From Advenella incenata (GTDB lineage Bacteria > Pseudomonadota > Gammaproteobacteria > Burkholderiales > Burkholderiaceae_B): 64,000 nucleotides of DNA. The notes below the pieces were generated by a model. It had not been told where the DNA came from. It ran no database searches and worked only from the letters and a program-made list of their open reading frames with translations. Positions 26,206 through 34,897 of the stretch are shown here, one piece after another. The position numbers and the translations under genes were made by a program. Position 1 is the stretch's first letter; every line of letters starts with the position of its first letter. Where the stretch lies: NCBI RefSeq assembly GCF_004217095.1, contig NZ_SHKO01000001.1, positions 1,488,001 through 1,552,000 of the forward strand, written 5' to 3'.

Positions 26206-27180
26206 ATGAAAAAAATACTTACTCTGGCAACGCTCATCCTGGGCGTACTGACCTGTTCGGCGCAGGCGCAATCCTCAACCTATCCGACTCGCAGTGTTCG
26301 TGCCGTTTTGCCCTATTCGGTCGGAAGCGGTCCGGACACGGTCGCAAGAATGATTGGGGAGCAATTGTCGGCGGCATGGAAACAGCCGTTCATTGTCGAG
26401 AATAAACCCGGCGCCAATGGGTGGCTTGCTCTCGGAGAGGTCAAACGATCTGCAGCGGACGGGTACTCCGTGGCGATCGTGGATAATACCCATATGACGC
26501 TGCAGCCTCATTTGTATAAAAAAATGCCGTTTGATCCTGCGCGAGATTTTGTCGCGGCAGCACCCATTTACTCTACGCACTTTTTCATTGTCGTTTCAGC
26601 CAATTCGCCGTGGCGCAATGTTGAGGATCTGGTCCAGGCCGCGAACAAAGCGAACGGACATCTCACGTACGGTACCTGGGGGATAGGCAGCGTTGCGCAT
26701 CTGGGGTCGACTATTTTGCAGCAACGGACACAGACGACCATGACGCACATTCCATACAAGGATTTGTCACAGTTATATACCGCAGTGGCAAATGGCGATG
26801 TGGACTGGGCTTTTGGTACAGCAGCGACAGTACAGAATCTCTATCAGGCAAAGCGGGTGAAGTTGCTCGCGCTGGCGGCTCCTGCCCGTCTGGCTTCGTA
26901 TCCTGATGTGCCCACGGTAGCACAGGCAGGTGGGCCGAATGACTTCGAACTGAAGACCTGGGTGGCTGCGTTTGCCCCTCGGGGTACGCCGCAAGATGTC
27001 ATTGAGCGCATCAATACGGCGATCGCTGCTGCGTTACGCACACCTGCCATCAAGCAGCGTTTTGAAACCTTTGGTTTTAATGCATGGTCTGTCGATGCCT
27101 CTGGCTTGGCGCGGGCGGTGGATGAGGACTCGGCACATTTTGGCCAGATCGTACAGAAGGCCAATATTGCCCTGGACTAG
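26206..27180 (+). CDS. Tripartite tricarboxylate transporter receptor (Bug/TctC family)
   Basis: A 324-residue periplasmic binding protein with a signal peptide (LTLATLILGVLTCSAQAQ). The Bug family signature YPTRSVRAVLPYSVGSGPDTVARMI, the NKPGANGWLA loop, LTYGTWGIGSVAHLG and PTVAQAGGPNDFELKTWVAAFAPRGTP are present. Such receptors bind carboxylates, often aromatic acids, and this one is the last gene of the aromatic operon, so it probably recognises the pathway substrate. The TctA/TctB membrane parts are not in the window and would have to be encoded elsewhere. AGGAG precedes the ATG and a hairpin follows the stop. Confidence 0.9.
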   Translation: MKKILTLATLILGVLTCSAQAQSSTYPTRSVRAVLPYSVGSGPDTVARMIGEQLSAAWKQPFIVENKPGANGWLALGEVKRSAADGYSVAIVDNTHMTLQPHLYKKMPFDPARDFVAAAPIYSTHFFIVVSANSPWRNVEDLVQAANKANGHLTYGTWGIGSVAHLGSTILQQRTQTTMTHIPYKDLSQLYTAVANGDVDWAFGTAATVQNLYQAKRVKLLALAAPARLASYPDVPTVAQAGGPNDFELKTWVAAFAPRGTPQDVIERINTAIAAALRTPAIKQRFETFGFNAWSVDASGLARAVDEDSAHFGQIVQKANIALD

Positions 27181-27206
27181 GTGTCAAGCTGACAGATAGG
27201 GTTGGA

Positions 27207-27246
27207 GGTGGATATGGCCGCCACAAGCATAGCGGTCATATCCACC
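27207..27246. terminator. Hairpin between convergent operons
   Basis: GGTGGATATGGCCGC pairs with GCGGTCATATCCACC (15 bp with one G-T wobble, 10-nt loop) between the convergent Bug and P1 peptidase genes. T-runs are poor on both sides, so it may act as a bidirectional or Rho-assisted terminator. Confidence 0.65.
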
Positions 27247-27265
27247 CTTGTCTACAAGCCGTATC

Positions 27266-28504
27266 CTATTTTATGGCGCCATACTTTTTCAGAATGTCGA
27301 CGGTTTTGTCTATCGGCAATGCCTCCACAACACGGCCGTCCCTGCCCGTGGTTGTTTTTGCTTTAAGCAACGAGTTATAAATGGCTTCCTCGGTTGCTTC
27401 TACGGTCGCCAGAAAGAGCGGTGACATGGCGTTATTGCCAAGCACTTTCGTTTCCCGTATTGCATCAGACGAATTGATCCGGCCCTCCGGTGCAGTGCTA
27501 AAAGCAATGACGTAATCTCCACTGCCATTGGTCGCCGGCGATCCCGTGCGGGCCAGCCCGAGCATCGCTCTTTTGGCCAGTCGTTCCAGGTTTCTGCTAC
27601 CCAGTGGTGCATCGGTGGCAACAATCATCATGATGGAGCCATCCGCACGATCGCTGACGTGATCAAGCTGGATCGGATCATTCTGCGTTAGCATCAATGC
27701 GCTATTGCCGGCATGCGCGCTGACCTTTTTACCTTCAAGCGCTTCTTTCAAATAGTAGCGGCCCAATTCCTTACCTACAGGTGCGCCGTTCATGGTAAGC
27801 ACGCCGCCGAAGTTGGTCTGCACCAGCACGCCCACCGTATAGCCGCCTGCGCTTTCAGGCACAATCCGCGATGACGTGCCGATGCCGCCCTTGAATCCGA
27901 AGGCCTCTGTGCCAGTGCCAGCACCCACGGCGCCTTCTTCGACGGGTCCATTACTGGCCGATTTTAATGCGGCGAATACTTGCTCCTGGCCAACGTGCCG
28001 GCCACGCAGGTCGTTAAGCTGGCCATCATTGGTCTCGCCCACCACGGCATTGATCGACCTTACGTCCTCGTTGCCCGGCAACGCGAGCATCCAGTCCAGC
28101 AAGGCGTCGGCCACCCGTGGCACGTTAAGCGTGCCGGTCAACAGGATGGGCGTCTCGATCTCGCCCAGTTCGCTGATCTGGGTTGAGCCCATGAGTTTAC
28201 CGAACCCGTTACCGACATGAACAGCGGCTGCCACCTTCTCTTTGAAGAGGTTGCCCGCATGGGGCAGGATTGCCGTTACGCCGGTACGTATGTCGTCGCC
28301 CTTGTTCAGTGTGGTCTGTCCTACCAGCACACCGTTGACGTCTGTGATTGCATTCAGTTTGCCGGGCGGCAGCACGCCGCTGATCAGACCGATATCGCGC
28401 GCCCGTGGGCGGTTGTCATTGTCATTGGCAAGTGCCTGTACGTGAGCACAGGCCAAGACAGAGGCTAACAGGACTGAAAGTAATTTTGGTGCAGCACAGC
28501 GCAT
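27266..28504 (-). CDS. P1-family peptidase (DmpA/BapA-like aminopeptidase), exported
   Basis: A 412-residue Ntn-type hydrolase with a signal peptide (LLSVLLASVLACAHVQALA), so it acts in the periplasm. GKLNAITDVNGVLVGQTTL, GVTAILPHAG, GGIGTSSRIVPE and the self-processing site ATNGSGDYVIAFST are those of the P1 family: the Gly-Ser bond in NGSGD is cut and the Ser becomes the N-terminal nucleophile. Family members release N-terminal L- or D-amino acids, amides or beta-amino acids. ATG 28504 follows GGAG by six bases; an in-frame TTG 12 nt upstream precedes that site and is not used. It is the last gene of the leftward cluster and about 280 bp from the deacylase gene. Confidence 0.9.
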   Translation of the reverse strand: MRCAAPKLLSVLLASVLACAHVQALANDNDNRPRARDIGLISGVLPPGKLNAITDVNGVLVGQTTLNKGDDIRTGVTAILPHAGNLFKEKVAAAVHVGNGFGKLMGSTQISELGEIETPILLTGTLNVPRVADALLDWMLALPGNEDVRSINAVVGETNDGQLNDLRGRHVGQEQVFAALKSASNGPVEEGAVGAGTGTEAFGFKGGIGTSSRIVPESAGGYTVGVLVQTNFGGVLTMNGAPVGKELGRYYLKEALEGKKVSAHAGNSALMLTQNDPIQLDHVSDRADGSIMMIVATDAPLGSRNLERLAKRAMLGLARTGSPATNGSGDYVIAFSTAPEGRINSSDAIRETKVLGNNAMSPLFLATVEATEEAIYNSLLKAKTTTGRDGRVVEALPIDKTVDILKKYGAIK

Positions 28505-28781
28505 TTGGATCTCCAAAAAAAGAACAACAATAAATTGAAAATAGCTGAAAAAAAATCCGGATATAAGGTGTCATGGGCATGTGCTTGCTGGCGCGTCGAG
28601 CCTGGCGTTTACACGCCTACACAATGATTGCCAAGCCCGATGCTCGGCCTGTTCAAGGTCTTGCGGCTAAGTTCGCGCATTGATTTGTACGCGACGTATG
28701 GTTGCTATGTCGGCCTGGACAAATGGTGATCAGTTAGCCAAGCAGGCGATCAAACGACGACGGCGGAGCACGCAAAAAAAA

Positions 28782-30233
28782 TCAGCTGGTTCGGTTCAGG
28801 ACCCGGCCCGGGCGGGCACCGCTTGGCTTGCCGTCTTGCCATGCGACGATGCCGTTGACTAGCACCGTTTTGATGCCTATTGAGGGCAGGATGGGATCAG
28901 CATACGTTGCCGCGTCTTCGATGGTACTGGCGTTGAACAGGGTGATGTCGGCAAATGCGCCTTCTCGAATGATGCCGCGATCTCTCAGGCCGAAATTTCC
29001 TGCGGTCAGGCCGGTCATCTTGTGTACAGCAGTTTCAAGTGGGAACAGGTTCAGCTTGCGGCCGTAGTGGCCCAGTACACGCGGGAAAGAGCCCCACAGG
29101 CGCGGATGCGGTTTTTCGTCATGCGGCAAGCCGTCAGAGCCAATCATGGTCTGATCGAATGCCAGTATGTATTGAACATCGGAATCATTGGCCTGGTGGT
29201 AAATGGCGCCCGCCGGCGAGAGCTTGTCTATCACCTCCTGTTGGGAGCCACCCAGCTGTTTCATGATATCGGGCAGATCCATGCCAGCGTACTGCGGCAG
29301 ACTCTTGGACCATGTCACAGTGACTCGGTTGGCGTTATTGGCCATTTTTGATGTAAGAATCGTGGAGGATGCCGCGTAGGGGTAGCAATCCAGGCAGATG
29401 GACTGCGATGCCATATGGCCTTCAATGAATTTCAGGGTCTCGGCTGCGCGGCCATAGTTCTTGATGCCGGCAACTTTAAAATGGGAAATGACCACGGGTA
29501 CGTTGACTTCTCGACCGATGCGAAATGTTTCCGTCAATGCTTCCAGAATGTGATCGCCCTGATTGCGCATATGCGTGCAATAGATACCGCCGTGCGCATT
29601 TAATGGTTCGCAAATCGCGATAATTTCTTCTGTCGTGGATGCCGTCGCAGGTGCATACGACAAGCCTGTTGAAACGCCGATTGCGCCGGCCTGCATGGCT
29701 TGGTCCACCAGTTCTCGCATGGCGGCAATTTCGCTTTCGTTGGCGGGCCGATCCAGATCATCCATGGTGGCCACCCGTAGCGTGGAGTGGCCAACCAGCA
29801 TGGCGCAGTTGGTGGCCGCTGGCTGCGTTCGCAATGCCTCAAGGTAATCGGAGAATCGGGGGTAGCGGAACCATTCTCCTGCTTCGTCAAGCAGATTCAA
29901 CGGCGGTGTGACGGGATCAGGAATGGGACGCGGCATGGGCGCCAGCGAAATCCCGCAATTGCCGCCCACGATGGTGGTAACTCCCTGGCTGATCTTGGGC
30001 GCCATGTCTCCATGCGACAGCATCAGACGGTCGTCGTGCGTATGCGCGTCGATAAAACCGGGAGCAAGAACCAGGCCAGCAGCATCGATCTCGGCGTCAG
30101 CGGTGGCCTGGGCCAGATCGCCGATGCGCGCAATGCGGTCGCCCTTGATGGCAACGTCGCCGTCATAGCGCTGGGCGCCGCTTCCATCAACGATTGAAGC
30201 GTTGCGGATCAGGACATCGTAATGAGTATTCAT
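28782..30233 (-). CDS. N-acyl-D-amino-acid deacylase (D-aminoacylase)
   Basis: A 483-residue amidohydrolase-superfamily enzyme. It has the small N-terminal beta domain (YDVLIRNASIVDGSG), the metal-binding AHTHDDRLML, TTIVGGNCGISLAP with the Cys typical of D-aminoacylases, CTHMRNQGD, VVISHFKV, and MIGSDGLPHDEKPHPRLWGSFPRVLG near the C terminus with the catalytic Asp. It has no signal peptide and should free D-amino acids from N-acyl forms in the cytosol. It lies between two P1 peptidases and next to a peptide receptor, which suggests use of D-amino-acid-containing peptides. AAAAGG precedes the ATG. Confidence 0.9.
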   Translation of the reverse strand: MNTHYDVLIRNASIVDGSGAQRYDGDVAIKGDRIARIGDLAQATADAEIDAAGLVLAPGFIDAHTHDDRLMLSHGDMAPKISQGVTTIVGGNCGISLAPMPRPIPDPVTPPLNLLDEAGEWFRYPRFSDYLEALRTQPAATNCAMLVGHSTLRVATMDDLDRPANESEIAAMRELVDQAMQAGAIGVSTGLSYAPATASTTEEIIAICEPLNAHGGIYCTHMRNQGDHILEALTETFRIGREVNVPVVISHFKVAGIKNYGRAAETLKFIEGHMASQSICLDCYPYAASSTILTSKMANNANRVTVTWSKSLPQYAGMDLPDIMKQLGGSQQEVIDKLSPAGAIYHQANDSDVQYILAFDQTMIGSDGLPHDEKPHPRLWGSFPRVLGHYGRKLNLFPLETAVHKMTGLTAGNFGLRDRGIIREGAFADITLFNASTIEDAATYADPILPSIGIKTVLVNGIVAWQDGKPSGARPGRVLNRTS

Positions 30234-30325
30234 GGTTTACCTTTTGGAGCGTACTGTAGATAGTGTTGCGAACAAATGAACGAACAAAAGCAAAGCAATT
30301 TTCGTGCCATTTGAACGATGAAGTC

Positions 30326-31924
30326 TTACTCTTCTGCCTTTTTCATGTTCCAGAACACGGTGATCGGTGAATCGAGCACACCGCTTAGCCTATTGTTGTA
30401 GGCGGCAGGCACCACGAACTGACCCATCGGTCCAATGACCCCCTCGTCTATAGCGAGTTTTTGAATCTGTTCGGTAATCTGCTTGCGGTCGGCGGGCACC
30501 GTAGCGCGGGCGAATTTCATTCGCAGCGCTTCTATCTCTGGCACGCTGGGCCACCCGGACCAACCACTTGCGCCGGGCGCAGAGACGGTGCCGTTGCTGA
30601 ATGGATCGCCACTTGTGGCAAGCGTGCTGTACGTTGAATACAGGCTCCAGCCACCGTCGCTGGCCGGTTTTTTGTTTTCCCTCAGCGCGACCAGGGTTTG
30701 CCAATCCATTGCCTTGAGCTGCACGTTAAAGCCAGCCTTGCGCAAGGCTGCTGCGATGACCACGGGCGGGGCCGAAAGCATGGCGATATCAGTCGGGTGC
30801 ATAATCACCACCGGGGTATTATCATATTTGGCTTCTTTGAGCAATTGTCGAGCTTTTTCTATGTTCGAGGGAACAACGATGTCTTCGCCATAGGCGTTAG
30901 CGTATGGCGTGCCGCATCCAAGAATGGCCGCACACGTTTTGTAGTAGTCAGGGTTGCCTATCATCGCGCTCAGAATCTCTTTCTGGCCGATGGCATACAT
31001 GGCAGCTTGCCGAATGAGCTTGTTATTGAAGGGCGGCTGCAGGTGATTGAAGCGGTAATAGCCCCAATTTCCCAGTTTGTCGACGACGGTCGCCTTGATG
31101 TCCTTGTTGCCTTCAAGCATGGGCAGCAGATCGAAAGGCACTTGCTGTATATAGTCGATCTCATCGTTCATCAAGGCATTGATGGCGGTCATCTGATCGG
31201 GCATGCTGATCCACTGGACGCGATCCACATTGACGACTTTGCCGCCAGCGGTCCAATTGACCGGTTCCTTGCGTGGTACGTACGCTTTGTTTTTTTCGTA
31301 AACGACTTTAAGGCCAGGCTGAAACTCTGAGTTGACAAATTTGAACGGCCCTGAGCCGATGTATTCCTTGATGGGCTGCGTAGCGGGTGTTTCGGCAATA
31401 CGTTTGGGCATCATGAACGCCGGGCGCGAACTCAGTTTTGCCAGTCCTTGCAGAAGCAGGTCTGTCGGCCCTTTCAGTACGATCTGAAATGACTTTTCAT
31501 CGAGCACTTTCATTTCGGCAATCATGGGCATGAGCACCATGCCGATAGAATCTTTTTGGGCCCACCGTTTGATCGATGTGACACAATCGTCTGCGACGAC
31601 AGACGCGCCATCGTGCCATTTAAGGCCATCCCGTAATGTGAACGTGTAGACCTTTGCATCAGCTGACACTTTCCAATCGGCCATTTGTGGCTTGACCTCG
31701 AAATTGGCATTTAGACCAACCAGCGTGTCGTAAATCATGTAGCCATGATCGCGTGTAATGTAGGCCGTGGTCAAAACCGGGTCAGTGACGCGCAGGCCTG
31801 ACTGCATCACGGTGGTCACGGTTTGCGCAGTAGCGGCTGAAGCCAGCAAAAATGAGAATGCAGCGCACGTTGCGCCAAGTGCCAGCGCGGGTGCGGTGAA
31901 AAAGGAACTGAGCTTGAATGACAT
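30326..31924 (-). CDS. ABC transporter solute-binding protein, dipeptide/oligopeptide type (family 5)
   Basis: A 532-residue periplasmic receptor with a signal peptide (cleavage after the ALASAATAQ-type site, about residue 33). HGYMIYDTLVGLNANFEVKPQMADWKVSADAKVYTFTLRDGLKWHDG is the family 5 signature, and LATSGDPFSNGTVSAPGASGWSGWPSVPEIEALRMKFARA is the C-terminal block. It should deliver peptides or amino-acid conjugates, but no permease (DppBC) or ATPase (DppDF) genes are adjacent. GGAG precedes the ATG. Immediately upstream lies a decayed second copy of its C-terminal region. Confidence 0.92.
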   Translation of the reverse strand: MSFKLSSFFTAPALALGATCAAFSFLLASAATAQTVTTVMQSGLRVTDPVLTTAYITRDHGYMIYDTLVGLNANFEVKPQMADWKVSADAKVYTFTLRDGLKWHDGASVVADDCVTSIKRWAQKDSIGMVLMPMIAEMKVLDEKSFQIVLKGPTDLLLQGLAKLSSRPAFMMPKRIAETPATQPIKEYIGSGPFKFVNSEFQPGLKVVYEKNKAYVPRKEPVNWTAGGKVVNVDRVQWISMPDQMTAINALMNDEIDYIQQVPFDLLPMLEGNKDIKATVVDKLGNWGYYRFNHLQPPFNNKLIRQAAMYAIGQKEILSAMIGNPDYYKTCAAILGCGTPYANAYGEDIVVPSNIEKARQLLKEAKYDNTPVVIMHPTDIAMLSAPPVVIAAALRKAGFNVQLKAMDWQTLVALRENKKPASDGGWSLYSTYSTLATSGDPFSNGTVSAPGASGWSGWPSVPEIEALRMKFARATVPADRKQITEQIQKLAIDEGVIGPMGQFVVPAAYNNRLSGVLDSPITVFWNMKKAEE

Positions 31925-32012
31925 GGTAGGTCTCCTCGCGATAATTCATCGCGAATCAGGTAGCAGTCAGGCTGACCACGGCTGTTGGGTGGCACCTGGC
32001 CTGCTGATCAGA

Positions 32013-32331
32013 TTAATCGGCTTTTTTGATATTCCAGAAAACCGTGATGGGCGAATGGGGAACGTCGCTCAACGTCGTACTGTAGGCTGCCGGGACCACG
32101 AATTTGCCCAGTGGTCCTGGCCACGCCTTCGTCAATCACCAATTTTTGTATCTGCTCGGTGATGCGCTTGCTTTGCTCCGTATCAGCGGCAAAGGCAAAC
32201 TTGCTTCGTAGTGCTTCAATCTCGGGTACATCCGGCCACCCGGCCCAGGCTTTGCGGCCGTTGGCGGCGAAGGTGCCATTACTGAACGGATTGCCACTGG
32301 TTGCCATATTTTCAGTGGGTGCTGCGCTTTA
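32013..32331 (-). pseudogene. Truncated, frameshifted remnant of a second family 5 solute-binding protein gene
   Basis: Read leftward, ATSGNPFSNGTFAANGRKAWAGWPDVPEIEALRSKF and ITEQIQKLVIDEGVARTTG match the C-terminal 100 residues of the neighbouring receptor. After that point the match continues in another frame (KFVVPAAYSTTLSDV, then HSPITVFWNIKKAD and a stop at 32013-32015), so one base has been gained or lost near 32110. A TAA closes the frame just upstream of 32331, so more than 80 percent of the gene is missing. The fragment diverges from the intact copy, so it is an old duplicate or the scar of a lost operon, not a fresh duplication. Confidence 0.88.
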
Positions 32332-32423
32332 AGCTTCACTACCATGGTAATTTTCCTCACCCGAGTAAATGCAAATGAAATAATCAGATCGTGCTGCATA
32401 CGTACCGATTGACCGCTTTGGAA

Positions 32424-33464
32424 TCAGCACGGCCAATCAGTAATCAAGCTGGTAATATTTTGACGTGTATGCCCATTTCTCCCGGTGACCGATTCTGCAC
32501 TCCACAGGGCTTTCAGGATCGCCTGTTCTACGGCTTCTGCGCATGCCTGAAATAGTGGATCGAGCAGCGCGTCATGCAGCAATTGCAAAACCGGCATGTC
32601 CGGGCCAGGTATATGGGGAACGGTATAGGCGGTTGAAAAGGCGAGCGCTATATCGCCGCTGCCATGGCCAAATATTGAACCGGTCCGGCACAGGCCGGCC
32701 GCCGCGCGGGAAGAGACGCGGCGCAGCTGGCGTGCATCCAGGGGCGCATCTGTTGCAATGAGAATGATGATGGAGCCTTTTTCAGGCGAGTCGTCGTGAG
32801 CGTCCTGCAAAGCCTGTAGTCGAGTTCCAATCGCTTGTCCAGCAATCGTGAGCAGCGGCAATTTGCCGAAATTGGCAAGCACCAATGCGCCTACGGTGTA
32901 ATGGCCAACACCGACGACCGGTGCAATACGCGATGCAGAACCAATACCACCCTTGAGCTGGAAACAGGACATGCCTCGTCCGGCGCCAACGGAGCCTAGT
33001 TCAAAATCGGGCTGCGCGCCGGCATGTGCTGTCAGATAATCAGCCTGTGTCAGGTCCATTGCCTGGATATCGTTCAGATAGCCATCATTACATTCAAATA
33101 CCAGGGGATTGACGGTAGGCAGCGTTCGACCGATTTCCGGATTGGCACGCACTGCCTGACGGATTTGGGCCTGGGCCATCGTGGCGACCGCGAATGTATT
33201 CGTGAGGGCGATGGGGGTTTCCAGTACGCCCAATTCTTCGATTTGCAGCAGGCCAATGCTCTTGGCAAAACCGTTGAGCACGGTGACCGCTGCTGGAACC
33301 TTATGCAGAAAAATATTGTCGGGATGTGGTTGAACCACAGTCACGCCGGTTTGTATCGCGCCGTCCGATTTGGTGACATGGCCGACGGTGATCCCGCCTA
33401 CGTCTGAAATGAGGTCCCTGGCGCCTGATTGCAAGGTGCCAATACGCGGGGCAAGAGTGGTCAT
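32424..33464 (-). CDS. P1-family peptidase (DmpA-like), cytosolic paralogue
   Basis: A 346-residue paralogue of the exported P1 peptidase but without a signal peptide. DLISDVGGITVGHVT, GVTVVQPHPDNIFLHKVPAA, ECNDGYLND, GAGRGMSCFQLKGGIGSASR and the self-cleavage site FGHGSGDIALAFST (Gly-Ser bond) are visible. It should process internally and remove N-terminal residues from peptides or amides in the cytosol, complementing the periplasmic enzyme at 27266. It lies 57 bp downstream of the RpiR regulator gene, on the same strand, so the two are likely co-transcribed. Confidence 0.9.
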   Translation of the reverse strand: MTTLAPRIGTLQSGARDLISDVGGITVGHVTKSDGAIQTGVTVVQPHPDNIFLHKVPAAVTVLNGFAKSIGLLQIEELGVLETPIALTNTFAVATMAQAQIRQAVRANPEIGRTLPTVNPLVFECNDGYLNDIQAMDLTQADYLTAHAGAQPDFELGSVGAGRGMSCFQLKGGIGSASRIAPVVGVGHYTVGALVLANFGKLPLLTIAGQAIGTRLQALQDAHDDSPEKGSIIILIATDAPLDARQLRRVSSRAAAGLCRTGSIFGHGSGDIALAFSTAYTVPHIPGPDMPVLQLLHDALLDPLFQACAEAVEQAILKALWSAESVTGRNGHTRQNITSLITDWPC

Positions 33465-33520
33465 GTCGTTTTTACTTTGTCAGTGATGGGCAATGAGGCG
33501 GCAGGCTGTTGCAAGGTTGA

Positions 33521-34396
33521 TCATTCCGGATCTTTTTCATACGCCAGCCATGGCAACACCGACACGGCCAGCCCGGTTGCTGATTCGAGCGTATCTTTTG
33601 CCTTATATGCGGTGGCGGCACATAAGGCTTCGATCAAGCCAAGTGCAGCAGTTTCAGAAGCCGCGCTGTAGCGGCGCTCGCTATGGGCGTAGAGCGCAAC
33701 GGACGCTTCTGAGGCCAGGGGTGCTGTCGGTTTGTCGGTCAAAACGATCAGCGATGCTCCCGCTTTAATGGCGGCACGACCCAATGCGATGCTGTCGGCA
33801 AGGTATCGTGGAAAGGAAATGACAATAATCAGGTCCTTTTTGGTTAATCGGGACATGCGGCGCGCGGCATGGGAGGCGCCGCCGGCGCCAGACAAACTCT
33901 CGACGTAGTCACATGAGAAACACAGGCCGCGATGCAGCAAGCCAGCCAGAAACCCGCTGCCGCCAAAACCGACGGTAAAAATTCTATCGGCAGATAAAAT
34001 CAAATCCACGGCCTGTTCGCATGCCTGCTGGTTCAGTGTGCGACACGTGTGTTGAAAATTATGAATATCTTCTTGCAGCGACGCTGCGAATACATCTGCT
34101 GCACTACTTGGATGCGATAGTTCGGATCGCAATTTTTCAATCGGATCCAGCGTTGTCTGAAATCCACGAGCCAATTCGGCACGAAATTGAAGATAGCCAG
34201 GCAAGCCCAGGTGGCGAACCAGCCGATTGGCTGTAGCTGTGGATACGCCAACCGCGGCTGCAAACTGGTCAATGGTCATCATGGCCACTTCAAACTGATG
34301 AGCCAGTAAATAATCTGCCATGCGTTTTTGTGTACGGCTCATCGTCGAGGAGGTGGACTCCACCCGTTCGGCAATTGTCGGCGAAGCTGTGCTCAT
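33521..34396 (-). CDS. RpiR/MurR-family transcriptional regulator
   Basis: A 291-residue regulator with an N-terminal HTH (MADYLLAHQFEVAMMTIDQFAAAVGVSTATANRLVRHLGLPGYLQFR) and a C-terminal SIS domain (RIFTVGFGGSGFLAGLLHRGL, DLIIVISFPRYLADSIALGRAAIKAGASLIVLTD). SIS domains usually sense phosphosugars, though RpiR members beside amino-acid catabolic genes are known. The ATG at 34396 was chosen because it starts the conserved region; a further in-frame start at 34438 would lie at the edge of the upstream inverted repeat. It probably controls the leftward peptide-utilisation cluster and itself. Confidence 0.87.
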   Translation of the reverse strand: MSTASPTIAERVESTSSTMSRTQKRMADYLLAHQFEVAMMTIDQFAAAVGVSTATANRLVRHLGLPGYLQFRAELARGFQTTLDPIEKLRSELSHPSSAADVFAASLQEDIHNFQHTCRTLNQQACEQAVDLILSADRIFTVGFGGSGFLAGLLHRGLCFSCDYVESLSGAGGASHAARRMSRLTKKDLIIVISFPRYLADSIALGRAAIKAGASLIVLTDKPTAPLASEASVALYAHSERRYSAASETAALGLIEALCAATAYKAKDTLESATGLAVSVLPWLAYEKDPE

Positions 34397-34421
34397 ATAG
34401 GAAAAATCCTGTTTAAGTAGT

Positions 34422-34492
34422 CCAGCGTAAGAGAGCATAAGTAAATTATTTTCATAAAGTATATATTAAGAAAATAATTTACTTAACGCTGG
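34422..34492. promoter_or_regulatory. Nested inverted repeat upstream of the RpiR gene, probable operator
   Basis: AAGTAAATTATTTTC (34439-34453) and GAAAATAATTTACTT (34470-34484) are perfect 15-bp arms around a 16-nt AT-only-style loop containing TATATATT. Outside them CCAGCGT (34422-34428) and ACGCTGG (34486-34492) form a second inverted pair. The position just upstream of the regulator start fits autoregulation. Too AT-rich and with no T-tract logic for a terminator. Confidence 0.7.
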
Positions 34493-34897
34493 TAAACCCT
34501 AGAATGGGGAGCGTTAGCCCGGATCAATACATTGCTCGCCAGCTCCCCTGATCAAACGCGGCAAGGCAAAGCAAACGTGCGGGCTCAACGCTTTGGTATA
34601 GCGTTTTGACCGAAACATCGGCCGGTGCTGGGTATGCCAACTTGTTTACAACTGCAACCCACATGGTGATGAAGTCAAGGCCAATACAAAATTTTGCGGA
34701 GAAAAAATTTATTTTTTTAAAGAGAAAAATATCGTATCTGGCTTAAGTAGGCCGTGGCAGAGGCGCCGGTCAGTAAGTTGCGTCTGGCAGGCACGGGCAC
34801 ATAGGGTTATTCCGGTCGTTGAATATTTCAAATATGTATATTATTCATAATAATGAAAATTTCATTTTGAATATAACGGACACAATGGGTGAAGATC
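34493..34897. other. Gene-free, partly AT-rich divergent region
   Basis: About 400 bp with no convincing gene. It holds the promoter side of the rightward XRE-cupin operon. Visible sites: AACGCT/AGCGTT (34587-34605), and overlapping palindromes near the XRE gene, TTCAT-AATA-ATGAA (34844-34857) and AATGAAA-A-TTTCATT (34852-34866), which are good candidates for the XRE regulator operator. Confidence 0.5.
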
